Assembly (NCBI RefSeq): GCF_036417845.1
Contig: NW_027118693.1
Location: 2,118,001 to 2,182,000, forward strand
From: Apteryx mantelli
Lineage: Eukaryota > Chordata > Aves > Apterygiformes > Apterygidae
DNA length: 64,000 bases
Direction: 5' to 3'
Below the pieces are notes generated by a model. It was given only the letters and a program-made list of their open reading frames with translations, was not told the origin of the DNA and searched no databases. The translations under genes were made by a program, and so were the position numbers. Shown in pieces: positions 24,478 through 34,784 of this stretch. Numbering within the stretch: the stretch's first letter is position 1; each line of letters opens with the position of its first letter.

Positions 24478-24545
24478 TGGCATGGGAGGTTGCACTAGAG
24501 ACCTCCAGAGGTCCCTTCCCACCAAAACTCCTCTGCCACTCCATG
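24478..24545 (+). mobile_element. CR1 LINE 3' UTR remnant
   Basis: A short match to the end of CR1: GGGAGGTTGCACTAGAGACC then TCCAGAGGTCCCTTCCCACC, closing with a CCACTCCATGAATG tail. Only about 70 bases remain. Confidence 0.65.
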
Positions 24546-25329
24546 AATGGAAAGACTGCGGGCACAGAGACAGTCTCCGCCTGTCCTGCAGGCTGCTCTG
24601 CCGGTGGGCAAGGGACAGAGCCCTTGGCCATCCCCACACTCCCTCGTCCTCCTCTGACTCTGAGCAGGACATGGCCTGGGTCCAGATAGGGCCCCGCTCA
24701 TGGCCCCAGCGCAGGTTACTCCCTGCAAAGGGTGAAACCCCAACGTTCCCAGCATGGAGCTGACGCCAAAGCAGCATCCAGAGCCCAGCCAGCCCCAGAG
24801 CCATCAGCCCTCCCTGGCCCAGCTGCAGGGCCCTGAGCAGGGCTGCTCTCCCTGCCCCACTGCCCCCCGTGCTCCCCTTTCCCCCCATGCCTTTCCCACC
24901 CCCAGCCTTTGCAGTTGCATGTGCCTGGTCTGTCCACTTGCCTTCAGCACAGTCACGGCTGCACTGGAAGCCCATGAAAATCCCGGCGCTCCTGCCCTCG
25001 AGCTGGCCTCTACCCCACACCTGGAGCCTGGCCAGACAAAAAGACATCACCTGTCCAGTGCCCTGGCCGTGCAGCCGAGGGCAGGGGTCTTCACCCCAGT
25101 TTCCCTGCTCCAATAGACTTTACCTTTGCTGGGTAGGCAATACTGCAGAGACACGAACAGTAAAATGTTTCCCCTATTACCAGGCCACTACCTGAAGTGG
25201 GCTTCTCTTCAGCTAAGTTTAGTCATCTAGAAGTTAGCCATCAAGGGCTCATTGAAGTTGCCTACACGAAGGTTCCCAAAGCTCTCTGAAATGGGTGAGA
25301 AGCTGCTGTTCAGATGGGCACTGACAGTC
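24546..25329. other. GC-rich spacer, no recognisable gene
   Basis: High GC, with long opposing open frames (one of 282 codons on the minus strand spanning 24,265-25,113). They are low in complexity (Pro, Ser, Gly and Gln rich) with no domain. Confidence 0.4.
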
Positions 25330-26030
25330 TGGGGGAAACAGGGTGACAGAAATCTCATGAAGTGCAACAAGAGCAAATGCCCAGTGCTGCTTTTGGGGGA
25401 TTGAAGAACCTCATGCAGCAAGACTGGCTGCAGATGGAGAGGGGCTGGAAAGCAGCTTTGCAGAAAAGGACGTGGGGGGTGCTGTTGGACACCAAGTTAA
25501 CCAGGGGTCACCAGTGTGGCTTTGCAGCAAAGACCACCAATTGCACCCTGGGCTGTATTAGCAGACATGTAGGGCGGGGGAAGTGGTTCTTCTCCTCTAC
25601 TCGGCACTTCCAAGAGGGCAGGTGGAGCACTGTGTCCAGTCTGGGGCTCCTGGGACAAGAAAGATGTTGCCATACATTGGAGCAAATCGAGAAGAGGCCA
25701 TGCGGATGGTGGGAGGCTGGAGCACCAGCTGCACGAGGGCAGACTGGAAGAAATGGGCTTGTCCAGCCTGCAGAAGGGAGGACTGAGGGGTGATCTTGTC
25801 CCTGTCTGCAGCTGCCTTGTGGGAGGCTGCAGAGAAGATAGATAGAGCGCCAGATTTTTTTGGAGGCGCACGGGGACAGTAATGGGCAGAAGCTGGAGCA
25901 AGGGAAGCTCCAGTTAGATAGTAGGAGTAATTATTTCACCGTGACAGTAGTCAAACACTGGAACAGGGTGCCAGAGTTGTTGTGGGATCTCCTAGGCAAG
26001 AGGCTTTTTCCAAATGAAGCAGTCCTTTCT
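25330..26030 (+). mobile_element. CR1 LINE fragment, diverged subfamily
   Basis: The plus strand retains, across frameshifts, the CR1 order: a NLMKCNKSKCPVL-like segment, a GVLLDTKLTRGHQCGFAAK-like segment, a LLYSALPRGQVEHCVQSGAP segment, and the 3' UTR text GTCAAACACTGGAACAGGGT. It is more degraded than the copy at 11,340-12,075 and has lost its terminal repeat. Confidence 0.8.
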
Positions 26031-26629
26031 CTAGGCCACTCTGCACCTGTGCACTAAATCTACTGCTTTGGGTTCGCAGAAAGAGGTCACTTAAAGAAAC
26101 ACTCAAGGTGAAATGCTGATGAATGATGTTCACCTGCAAAGGTCCTGGATTTCTGTCTAAGCAGATAAATGGAAATCATCGCTAAGAGAACCATTTGGAT
26201 GCCTGGCTAACCCCACGGGAACCAACACAGTTCAACATGCCCTAGCGCTTGGAATTCCCAAATAACAATATTTGAGCAACTGGGAAATTAGTGAAGACTG
26301 TTGTGGGAAAAAAGTTTTCTTTGAAGTTGTTCAGATAGTCGCCAGAAGAAGGTGGGGTCAGAAAGACAGAGCGGGAACATGTTCTGTGGCGAATCAGGCC
26401 TGCAAACAGTCTGTGCCACCTTCGGCTTCTTCCCTTCTGTGTCCTTCTTTCGCCCACACTGATGAACTGGTGGTAATTATAACCTCGCCCCACATCAAGC
26501 ATCTCTATCCATTCCCACAGCTAACACAGAGTTTTCTTCCCTGTGACCCTGAAGCACGGCCATAGTACAAATGACCAACAGTGTTAATAACAGTAGTGTT
26601 GTCTCCCAAGGAGAGATGGAAGCCACAGG

Positions 26630-26649
26630 AAAAAAAAAAAAAAAAAAAC
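26630..26649. repeat. Poly(A) tract
   Basis: About 19 consecutive A bases, interrupted from the flanks only by single bases. It is not clearly attached to a recognisable retrotransposon. Confidence 0.8.
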
Positions 26650-26764
26650 AAAATATAATGCACAAAGAATCTGTGGAAGTGCTGAGCTTCTCATCCCTGG
26701 GGACATTTGTTGAAGGTTGAGGGAGCCAAAACCTGATATTCTGATTGTTCACACTGAATACATC

Positions 26765-27661
26765 TCAGAAGACTATAAGTAGAACTGGTAAAGACAAAGC
26801 ATACACTGGACAAAAATCTGTGCAACAATATCCATGTTTAAACAGAGAGAATTTCAAATCTGGGGGAGAACAGCAGCGGGCTTTTGGTGTCTGTGCCCTC
26901 TCTGCGGTCTTTGGGAAAGAGGCTCTCCTGGGTCGTAGTAGCTGTTTCAGAGTGGGCACAGGACTTGGGAGGCTCTGCCCGATTTCCCGCAATGTCTGGG
27001 AACACGGCGAGTGCCTTTTGCCTACCAGCTTTGGAGGAGGTAAGGAGCGCCTTGCAGAGGTGTTGACTTGAGTGTTTGGTAAAACAGGTAGTTTTCTCGG
27101 GCTGTCATCTGTGATCCTTGGTTTTGCAGAAGATGCTGTTTGCCTGAGAAGTTGCACAGTGGCCAGCTGTGCTGAGTCCTTTGCCTTTTGGGGTAGCACT
27201 TGTGGGCATTTTGGAGGCGGTATTTCTGTGGTCGCTGGCAGAGGAGTGGCATGTTGCCTGATGGGTTTCTTGGGCAATTCTGCTTTGCTGAGAATTGTTT
27301 TTTGTGGAGGAGAAATCTTTTTGCCCATCAGCTTTCGAGGTTTCAAAGAACTCTTCAGATTTCCTTGCTTAGACGCTTCAGCCCAGTCAGTCTGTGATGT
27401 TAACCGTTTGCAAGTGCCATTCAGTTTTTTAAAGCCCGACTCCATCTCAGGGAGTACCTTTGTTACCGGAACCAGGGTAAATCCAAGTTTCTCTGAAAGT
27501 GATTGTTCATGCTTATCCTTGTGTAATATGTGCCTGACCGCCTTTTCCACAAGAGACTCGATAATCTCCTCTTGACTTTGGAAACGCTTGCCTCCTCCCG
27601 ACGCATCCTTCCTTGCCACCCTTTTAGCAAGCAGGGTCCTCGGAGGGAGATGAGGTCCCAC
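26765..27661 (-). CDS. Exon 3 (last) of CCDC116-like gene model
   Basis: A minus-strand open stretch of 298 codons beginning right after a good acceptor (a long pyrimidine tract, then GCACATACGGACAG, AG at 27,663-27,662) and ending in TGA at 26,765. It opens with VGPHLPPRTLLAKRVARKD, then a predicted helix EEIIESLVEKAVRHILHKD (about residues 31-49 of the exon), then a long basic, proline-rich and probably disordered tail with many LPKKP/SLPPPK-type short motifs. No enzyme motif is seen. The acceptor phase (0) fits the donor of exon 2 at 28,953/28,952. The final, less polar residues before the stop may lie past a missed donor. Function unknown. Confidence 0.55.
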   Translation of the reverse strand: MGPHLPPRTLLAKRVARKDASGGGKRFQSQEEIIESLVEKAVRHILHKDKHEQSLSEKLGFTLVPVTKVLPEMESGFKKLNGTCKRLTSQTDWAEASKQGNLKSSLKPRKLMGKKISPPQKTILSKAELPKKPIRQHATPLPATTEIPPPKCPQVLPQKAKDSAQLATVQLLRQTASSAKPRITDDSPRKLPVLPNTQVNTSARRSLPPPKLVGKRHSPCSQTLREIGQSLPSPVPTLKQLLRPRRASFPKTAERAQTPKARCCSPPDLKFSLFKHGYCCTDFCPVYALSLPVLLIVF

Positions 27662-28952
27662 CTGTCCGTATGTGCAGTTGCCAAGAGAGAATCAGCATGA
27701 GGAAAAAAAAAAAATCAAAAATGATATATTTCATTAGTATTGGGAATGTAAAAACTAGCAAATATTTTCTAAACATGAAGACCCCCTCGTGGTGTGTTTT
27801 CATTGGTAGTAGTGGTTTCTGATTAACATGGATCAAAAGCAGAGCCGGGCTAGACTCTGCTCCTGCTTGGACCATGCACACTGAAGCCAAGGGAGCAAGA
27901 TGGGATTGATACCTGTGGAGTGGAAAAGAGCAAATGGCCTCTTATGCTGAAGACATGACAGAGTTTTGGTGGGATATACTGGCTGATGGGATGTGGGAGT
28001 CTAGATTAAACAATTAATACCCACAGTTAAGCAGTCACTATTTTGAGAGCCATCATTTTGTCTTGTCAAAGGGCTCCCTGCCCCAACTCTCTCCTGACCA
28101 GCGTCTTTGGATATTGAGTGGACCTCAGCAGCTTGAGGCATCAGAGGTGTTTGTAACAGAAAGCAGCAGCTTTGCCTTTCAAACTTGCTCAGCAATCGTG
28201 GATGCTAGAGCTCAGCTCAGCCTCAGCTACGACTTAATTTTCAGTCTGCATGAGAGACACTGGAAGAAATACAGCAGAGCGAAAATTGCCCGCTGAAGGA
28301 CGGCAGTAGCAAAGGGATTAAAATTCACTCTCAGTGAGCACTGAGGTTATGATCCCTGAGTGCAGGAAGGCTGTTCTTTCCTCACCTTGGGACTGTGCGT
28401 GTCTGGTGGCTCAAGGGTTCATGTAAAGGCTTAGAGAGGTGCTATGGCTATAAGAACCGTGAGTCCTGCAGCTGCCTGAGCCCCCAGAGAGCCTCACTGA
28501 AGTCCTGAGACCTGCCTGCCTCGACTGTCTTGCTGGAGACGATTTTTGTGCCCCATTTCCCTGTAGAGGTTGTCTTACAGGTATCTGCCTACCCCAAAAG
28601 TGAATTTGCCTTCAAGACACAGAGCACAGGACATGCACCGCCTACTGCAAAAACAAGAGCTGCAGTGACATCAAGCACCTGTGTCTCTGCTGTGCCAAGA
28701 GAGCTCACTGGCTAGCGTGTGACTACTCCAAAAGCAGTATCTTAGGGACAACCCTAAGAATACCTGAATTTGAAAACTACGTCATTCTAGTGAAAGGTAA
28801 AGGAAGCAAGATCTGCTTCTTAGGCAGACATTGTAAAGTTACAATTCAGGCAGACATCATGCAGAGCTGGATGGGAGAACAAGAGAAACATCTGCAACAT
28901 ACGCTTGATGCAAGGATGTTGTTTTGGTTGAGCTGGAAAAACAGAAAGTTAC

Positions 28953-29428
28953 CTGGGAACCTGGAGGGTTTTCTTTGGCCATCTCCAATTTCTTGGCTTT
29001 AAGTTTGCGCTTCCGCAGTGGAGGTGGCACGTTGTTTGGTCTAGGTGGAGGTTTCTGCAGTGGTGGTCTTGGAGCGATTTTAGCCAGCAGAGCTTGGGCT
29101 AAGGTTCCTGCCCAGGTGTCTTTGGCTTGGTCTCCCCATGTCCCTGGGATTTGTCAGGGAGGTGGGACCCTTCTTCCATTGCTGCTTTGAATACTTGGAC
29201 AACAACCTCCTTGGTGATATCTTGGAGGGCTGAGAATAATGCTGTCTTTTCTTTGAAGAAAGGAGGAGTGGCAGAGAGAAAATGGCCCCGAAGACCATGA
29301 GAAACTTCATGTGGGGTTGCTTTTTTCAGGACAGCTGTGATTTCTTTTTCACGGTCTTTGCTAGCCCCTGGTGGGGGTCTCATGTTGGTCTTGTGAGGCA
29401 GAAAATCAGCTGCCTTTTGAGGAACCCT
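28953..29428 (-). pseudogene. Exon 2 of CCDC116-like gene model, with one-base frameshift
   Basis: On the minus strand a strong acceptor (CTCTTCCTTTCTCTTGCAG) precedes 29,428 and a strong donor CAG|GTAACT follows 28,953. The exon starts in phase 0 with RVPQKAADFLPHKTN and contains a clear helix (LFSALQDITKEVVVQVFKAA). It then hits TAG at 29,101-29,099. One frame over, the reading continues smoothly (LAQALLAKIAPRPPLQ, then basic LRKRKLKAKKLEMAKENPPG) into the donor in phase 0. The exon is 476 bases (3 x 158 + 2), so one base appears to be lost near the GGG at about 29,110-29,116. The gene is either a young pseudogene or contains a sequencing error here. Confidence 0.55.
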
Positions 29429-30752
29429 CTGCAAGAGAAAGGAAGAGGGTGAAGATCTTGCCAGAGTAAACAAGAGAATGAGTCAAAGGAAAGTGAAATA
29501 CGAAATCCGTGACGCACAGAGAGGCAGTAAGGGAAGACTAAACTAAGCAAATCCCACCTCTGGTTTGAAGAGGCGCCAAAGCCCAGTCTGAAGTCCAAGC
29601 CTCAGTGACTTTTAATGAGAGGTCTGCTGGAATTCATTTTTTTTAAGTGGGCAAGTTCAGACCTTGACCCCGAGGTGGAGCTCAGCTCAGACAGCTCAAT
29701 GTCCTGGTTTGGACACCTCCAGATGCTGCTGAGCACGTGCTCCCCAACACTTGCAGAGAGCTGGGCAGCACTGTGAGCCCAGCTGAGCTCATGACACAGG
29801 TGGCACTTGTGCCTCTCCAGGCATGAGGGCAGGGTCAGGACAGTCAGAACCAGATTGCAGCTTTCATTCAGCCACACAGTTCTTGTAATTTGAGTGTGAT
29901 TTTTCTCAGGAGATTTGTTTTAAGCGCCACCCTCCAGAAATGAGCAGACTGTGGATTCCAAGAGTTTCTGTTTTGGGATAGTTATTATATCTTCATAGCT
30001 GTGGGAAAAACCCTTAAGAGCGTGATCCAAGCCTGCTCTGAATAGCTCAGAAGGTAGCAGAACATACACAATGTCTCTGTCTCAGTCCGAATTTTAAAAC
30101 TGTTAGTCTTTTAATGCCTGGCTTATGGGAGGGTTTTGATACCTACACTACATGAGCCTAATCTAGAGCAAAGCAGCATGTACTTGCTCTTCTTCCAGGA
30201 TCTAGCCCCACGCATTTGTCCTGCTTATAGCACCAGGTTTGTTCTCTGGGGATGTGCTCACAGTGTATGAGCCTGAAGCTTCTGCTCAAGTCGTTGTGGG
30301 GTGAGGGCTTCTGTGTAGAAGGGCCTTTGCCACATCCCCCAGGGCCTCGCTGTAGCCCAAAGAGGAGGTAAGGCCCAGTACTATAAGCATCCTTTGCAAG
30401 GCACACGCCTTTAACAAAAGTGCCTTCTGCCCATGCTGGGCTTCAGCTTTCAAGTGATGAAAGCCAAGAAGAGAGATTTACCACCTTCTTCCTCTCTCAC
30501 TCCCTTACACCCCAAATACTTACTGTTGGGTGCAGAGGAGGACATTACACAGAGCTGGTCATGTGTACAAGTGCATGCAGCTCTCACAGGGAAGGGATAA
30601 TGTTGAGATTTTGGTGCGTGTTATCTCTACACAACACTCTACGTTTAGTTTCCAGTCAAATCGGATCATGTTCTTTGTGGCTTTCCAGTCTGGGAAAAGG
30701 CCCAGGGCGCTGAGATTTAAAAGAGAGAGACCTTTGGGTGGCAAACCCTCAC
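29429..30752. other. Intron 1 of the CCDC116-like gene model
   Basis: Nothing else recognised. Minus-strand text around 29,626-29,730 (containing NQDIELSELSSTSGSRSEL) looks somewhat protein-like, but I found no convincing splice-site pair for it. Confidence 0.35.
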
Positions 30753-31304
30753 CGCTTCCTCTGTCCTCTTCCTCTCCTTCCTGCATGCGATTTGGGCAGC
30801 AGAGGTGTCCAGCATGCTCCACTGTGGGTTCTGCCCGACTCTGGCCATGAACTGCTTTTCCCAGTCCCCTCCCAAGCTGGAGGAGGCAGGGTAGTGGCAG
30901 GAGCGGAAATGGATCCTCTCGCTCTGACAGGAACACCTTGGAGACTCCGTCTCTGGGCTGCGGTTGAGCTCTCCGTATGCCACCCTGACCTCCTTTATTT
31001 TCTGGGTGGTTTCTTCTAGGACTGTGCAGAGGCTGTTAAACACACCCCTGTCGGTGAGGAAGTCGATGAAGTTGGCGAATTCCTCCGCAGCCAGGTGGGA
31101 GGGGGAAAGGGGAGCATGCTGCTCCTCTTTGGCCTCCTGCACGGTGTTCCTCTTCTGAACACTCCCAGAGGAAAGGTCTCTGTCCCAGCATGACTCCTGT
31201 GGGTCCTGGCATCCACCATGGGCCGGCAGTCTAAACTGGGCTCTCCAGGCACTGGCCTTGTGGCAGGACATGTCTCGCCGTGAAGGAGCAAAGCAGAGGG
31301 TCAT
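30753..31304 (-). CDS. Exon 1 of a CCDC116-like gene
   Basis: Starts at ATG 31,304 and runs 184 codons to a strong donor GCG|GTGAGG (GT at 30,752-30,751), phase 0. Residues 76-103 (FANFIDFLTDRGVFNSLCTV followed by LEETTQKI) closely resemble the conserved N-terminal helix of mammalian CCDC116 (F-x-x-F-x-D-F-L-T-x-x-x-V-x-x-S-L-x-T-V-x-E-E), a poorly understood coiled-coil protein. The rest is rich in Ser, Glu and Arg. The model continues to 29,428 and 27,661, and all three junctions are in phase 0, which supports a real gene. If the exon 2 frameshift is ignored the product is about 640 residues, near the size I recall for mammalian CCDC116. Only this exon shows the similarity, so the assignment is tentative. 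Confidence 0.6.
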
Positions 31305-32979
31305 TCAGGAGGAGACTGGAAAGGCTGGAAAACCCATCGCTTGGAGCCCCTGCAAAGTCGATCACTGACTACAGCCCTCAGGTTGGGATTGGTGCTATGG
31401 CTCCGTTGTGAAGCTGCTGCAGGGAGTAACCATGCTCTGGGAAAGGGCTAGATTCACGGTATCACAGTCAGTACAATGAAGACCCTTCCCATTCCCTTCT
31501 TGCCTTCCACTTGCAGATTTCTACCTTGCAGATGTATGGATGCACTGCCCCACATGGGATAGAGCAGTTGTTTGGTCCCCTTTTGAAGACATGGGAAATA
31601 CGATGGGTCCCAGGCCACAGTGTGAGGTGCAGCCAACTCCAAGCTTTATTTGCAAGACTCTCCTTTCCCCTCTCTGATTTTTGTCAATTGACTGAGAGAA
31701 GAGATGCAAGGTAGACAGAATCTCATGCTCTCTTGCCTGGTAGGGATTCATGGTCCTGCATAAACACATGTATGTGTGGTAGAGGCCGTGCAGAAAGAGG
31801 TGCAGAGCGTGCACAGAGCAGGGAGGGGTGAGGAGAGGCACGGTGGTGTGTGTCTGTGCCAGGCGGAGGTATATGGTGTGCACCTCTCAGGGGAAGGTAG
31901 CAGGTGGGGGAGGCTGCAAGAGATGGTGAGGACCCAAAACAATGGGTTCTGAGGTTGGGGGGATTATCTGCACCTGAGGAGCACCTCGGTAAAGCCACGG
32001 CTTATAAGTACCATCCAAGGCCACCTCCTCTGCCAGCTTAGAGATGCTGCTGGGCAAGACGTGAAGCTGCTCAGGTTTCTGTGTGAAATTTACCTTCCAC
32101 AAAGATTGTAGTGTTTCCCACAGGAAAACCATTGCTGCACCAAGCAGCAGCCCCAGGAAATGTGTCCCAGGAGGACTGTGAAGAGCATTTCACCCTCCAA
32201 GCACGCTGCAAATATGAAAATGCCCTCCAGTCTCAAACAGCTACGGGTATCCCCAGTGTCAAGACTTTCCCTTTGCAACCATCTGTGCTGCTTACAGCTA
32301 TTTGCACAGCAGCTGACGTCTCCAGATAACAGGGACTTTGCCTTCTTCAGATTGCTTTCCGTACCAGAGGCTGCTCAGATGGGGTTCTTCCCAGTACACC
32401 TTGCAGGCAATGCACTAAAGCAAGCCTGACTTGAAAGGTGGAGGGAAGGCAGACAACTGAGCCCGTCAGAACCTGACCATCTCCTCCGGTGGTCACCAGC
32501 CACTGTGACATCAGAGACTGGGACATCATAACTAGGCAACCAGGCGAGTGCATGAGGTGGGGCAGCACAGGCAGAAGCACCTTGGAGGCCAATGGGCACC
32601 GACGTGCTTTGCTTTGCTCTAGCAGGGGTGATGGCCAGAGGAATTGGTTCAAAGCAGTTTCCTGATAGAACAAGGAAACCTGCTTTTGTGTCTCAGCCAA
32701 GGCTGGAGCTGGTCCCTTCTGCTGAATTTCATGACATCTGGCCACCTGCAGTCCTGCTCTTGGATCGCCTGAGGCTGGAGACGGCTCCTCTGGCTTGTCT
32801 CTTGAGGAGCAGGAGGGACTGCATTTTGTGTCCGTTCTGCTGGTGGAGGCAGTGGGTGCCTGGGATGTGTCCTGGCTCCCAGAGCTCTGCCCTGGACACA
32901 CTGGTCAGCGTGTTCATTGCAGTTGCTTTACTAAAGGGGAGAGACTGGCCTGATCGCCCCGCTCCCCCGCCCCCCCCAG

Positions 32980-32980
<1 letters not shown>
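31305..32980. other. Region 5' of the CCDC116-like gene; no firm gene
   Basis: Minus-strand text at about 31,974-32,090 reads SISKLAEEVALDGTYKPWL followed by YRGAPQ and then CAG|GTGCAG, so it could be an additional upstream exon. The donor is weak and no clear acceptor pairs with it. The minus-strand frame at 32,347-32,901 (184 codons) is open but featureless. Confidence 0.3.

Positions 32981-33022
<42 letters not shown>
32981..33022. repeat. (AC)n microsatellite
   Basis: About 21 AC units with a short GC interruption near 32,989-32,993. It produces artificial Val-Cys and Thr-His repeats in overlapping open frames. Confidence 0.97.
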
Positions 33023-33025
<3 letters not shown>

Positions 33026-33309
33026 CGCTGCCTTGCTCTCCAGCTTTGGGCTGGATGATGGAGACGCTTCACTCTGGCCATTTTGGGGGCAGCAGCAAGG
33101 GCTGTTTTGGCAGCCAGCCAGGGTATGGAGGCTGCGGTGGGAAATTTCTCCTGGAAAATACAGGGCATGTGGTAGCGTCAGGGAAAGATGGCAGCTTTGG
33201 GGGGTCAGAGCACCACTGGGGGAAGCTGACAGCAGTGGGGGCTGAGGGCACTCTCTGGGGAAGCTCACAGCAGCTGTACTGGGGGGAGGTCAGGCACTGT
33301 GGGGAAGCT

Positions 33310-34440
33310 AGCAGCTGTGATCTTTATTGCTAGCAGATCACCTCTCCTCATCAGCTCCTCGGTGACCTTTGTCAGGACATTGTCATCAATGCACTCCAGA
33401 AACCTCCCGGATTCCTTGTGCCCTGCTGTGTTGTCCCTCCAGCAGATATCGGGGTGGTTAAGGTCCCCCCTTATGAGGAGCAGGGCTTGCAAATGCGAGA
33501 CTTCTTCCAGATGTCTGAAGAAGGCCTCGTCTGTGTCTTCTTCCTGATCAGGTGTCTGAAGGTGACACCCAGTGCAATGTCACCCACGTTGCTCTGCCTG
33601 ATAACCCTGACCCATAAGCTCTCCACTGGCTCATTCGAGCTGCTCTCTCACATGAAGGACAACTCCCCCTCCTTGCCTTGCCCACCGGTCCTTCTTAAAG
33701 AGCCTGTGTCTATCCATTGCAGCAATCCACTCCTGTGAGTGATCCCACCGTGTCTCTGGGATCCCAATGAGCTCAAAGTCCGCAGCTGCACACAGACCTC
33801 TCATGCCTGGTGTTTGCTCCCCATGCTGCAGGCATTAGTGTATGAGCACTTCAGAGAGGTGCCAGCTGTGCTGATTTCTCAGGAGGGGTGTGAGAGCTTC
33901 CCCCATAATGCTTTCCTGCAGGCATGTCCTTATTTATGTGGATATGCTCGAGGTGGGCTTCCTTCACCCCACAGCCTTTCCTTGCCAACCTGATCCACCA
34001 CTTCCTCGCCTGATTATTGGTCATCCTCTTCCTCCTGTCGTTCCCAGTGTAAAGGTCTCCTTACCAGGTTTGCCAGGTGGTAGCAAAGATGCTTTTGCCC
34101 TACTTGGTCAGGCTGACCCAATGTCTTCCAAGCAATCCTTGATTCTCAGAGAAGGCCCCATGGTCATAACAACCACAACCCTGTTGCCAACACCAGCTGT
34201 GCAACCAGTTGTTGACCCACAGGATCTGTCCCTACCTCCTCCAGCCCTTCGCCCTTACTAGCAGGATCAAAGAGAAAACTGCCTGGGGCTCCCAGGTCCC
34301 CAGATCGTTGCCCACAGAGCAGGTAGTTGTGCTTGATGCTTTGCAGGTCTCCCCAGGCAGTGCCTTGGGTGCTCACATGGATGAGCAGCAGGGGATGATA
34401 GTGCAAGGAGCAGACAAGCCTCAGCAGTCTTCACCGATGG
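33310..34440 (-). mobile_element. CR1 LINE 5' half: ORF1 esterase end plus ORF2 endonuclease
   Basis: Read on the minus strand, 34,440 to about 33,990 matches the C-terminal SGNH-esterase part of CR1 ORF1 (TAWGDLQSIKHNYLLCGQRS, then a FYDHG-type segment and the ORF1 end). About 33,780 to 33,310 matches the start of ORF2: an IPETRWDHS-like opening, a GGGVVLHVREQ-like segment, then GDLNHPDICWRDNTAGHK and RFLECIDDNVLTKV, which belong to the APE-type endonuclease. Frameshifts and stops occur throughout. The reverse transcriptase and 3' end are absent, the reverse of the usual 5' truncation of CR1. Confidence 0.82.
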
Positions 34441-34619
34441 GCCTTACCACCGCGACAAAAACGCCCTCATGATCATTATCCCAGCCAAGTTGTCTTTGCC
34501 TCCTCTCCCTCTTTCATCCCTCCAGGCCCTCATTGCTCCTGGCTGGGCTTTGTTTTTAGTTCCGGTCCTAGCAAAGCCTGGACATCTGCCTGTCTCCTCC
34601 CCATGGACCCCAGACCCCC

Positions 34620-34735
34620 ACGGCCTCAGTGACACCCCTGCACTCCTCTGCACCTCCAAGGCCTCAGTGACACCCCTGCACTCCCTGCCACCTTCATGGC
34701 CTCAGGGACCCCCCAGGAAACCCTGCACACCCAAG
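34620..34735. repeat. Short imperfect tandem repeat
   Basis: About three copies of a roughly 41-base unit containing GGCCTCAGTGACACCCCTGC, the last copy degraded. Confidence 0.6.
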
Positions 34736-34784
34736 GACACCTCGACACCTTCCCACTGCCTCAGAGTCCCCCATCCTCCTACCC

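Noticed and set aside
24265-25113. 282-codon minus-strand open frame
   Set aside because: Low-complexity Gly/Trp/Arg-rich text without motifs, overlapped by plus-strand frames; best explained by GC content.
32347-33268. Minus-strand frames (184 and 179 codons) near the (AC)n repeat
   Set aside because: One contains the artificial Val-Cys repeat from the microsatellite; neither has splice support or a domain.
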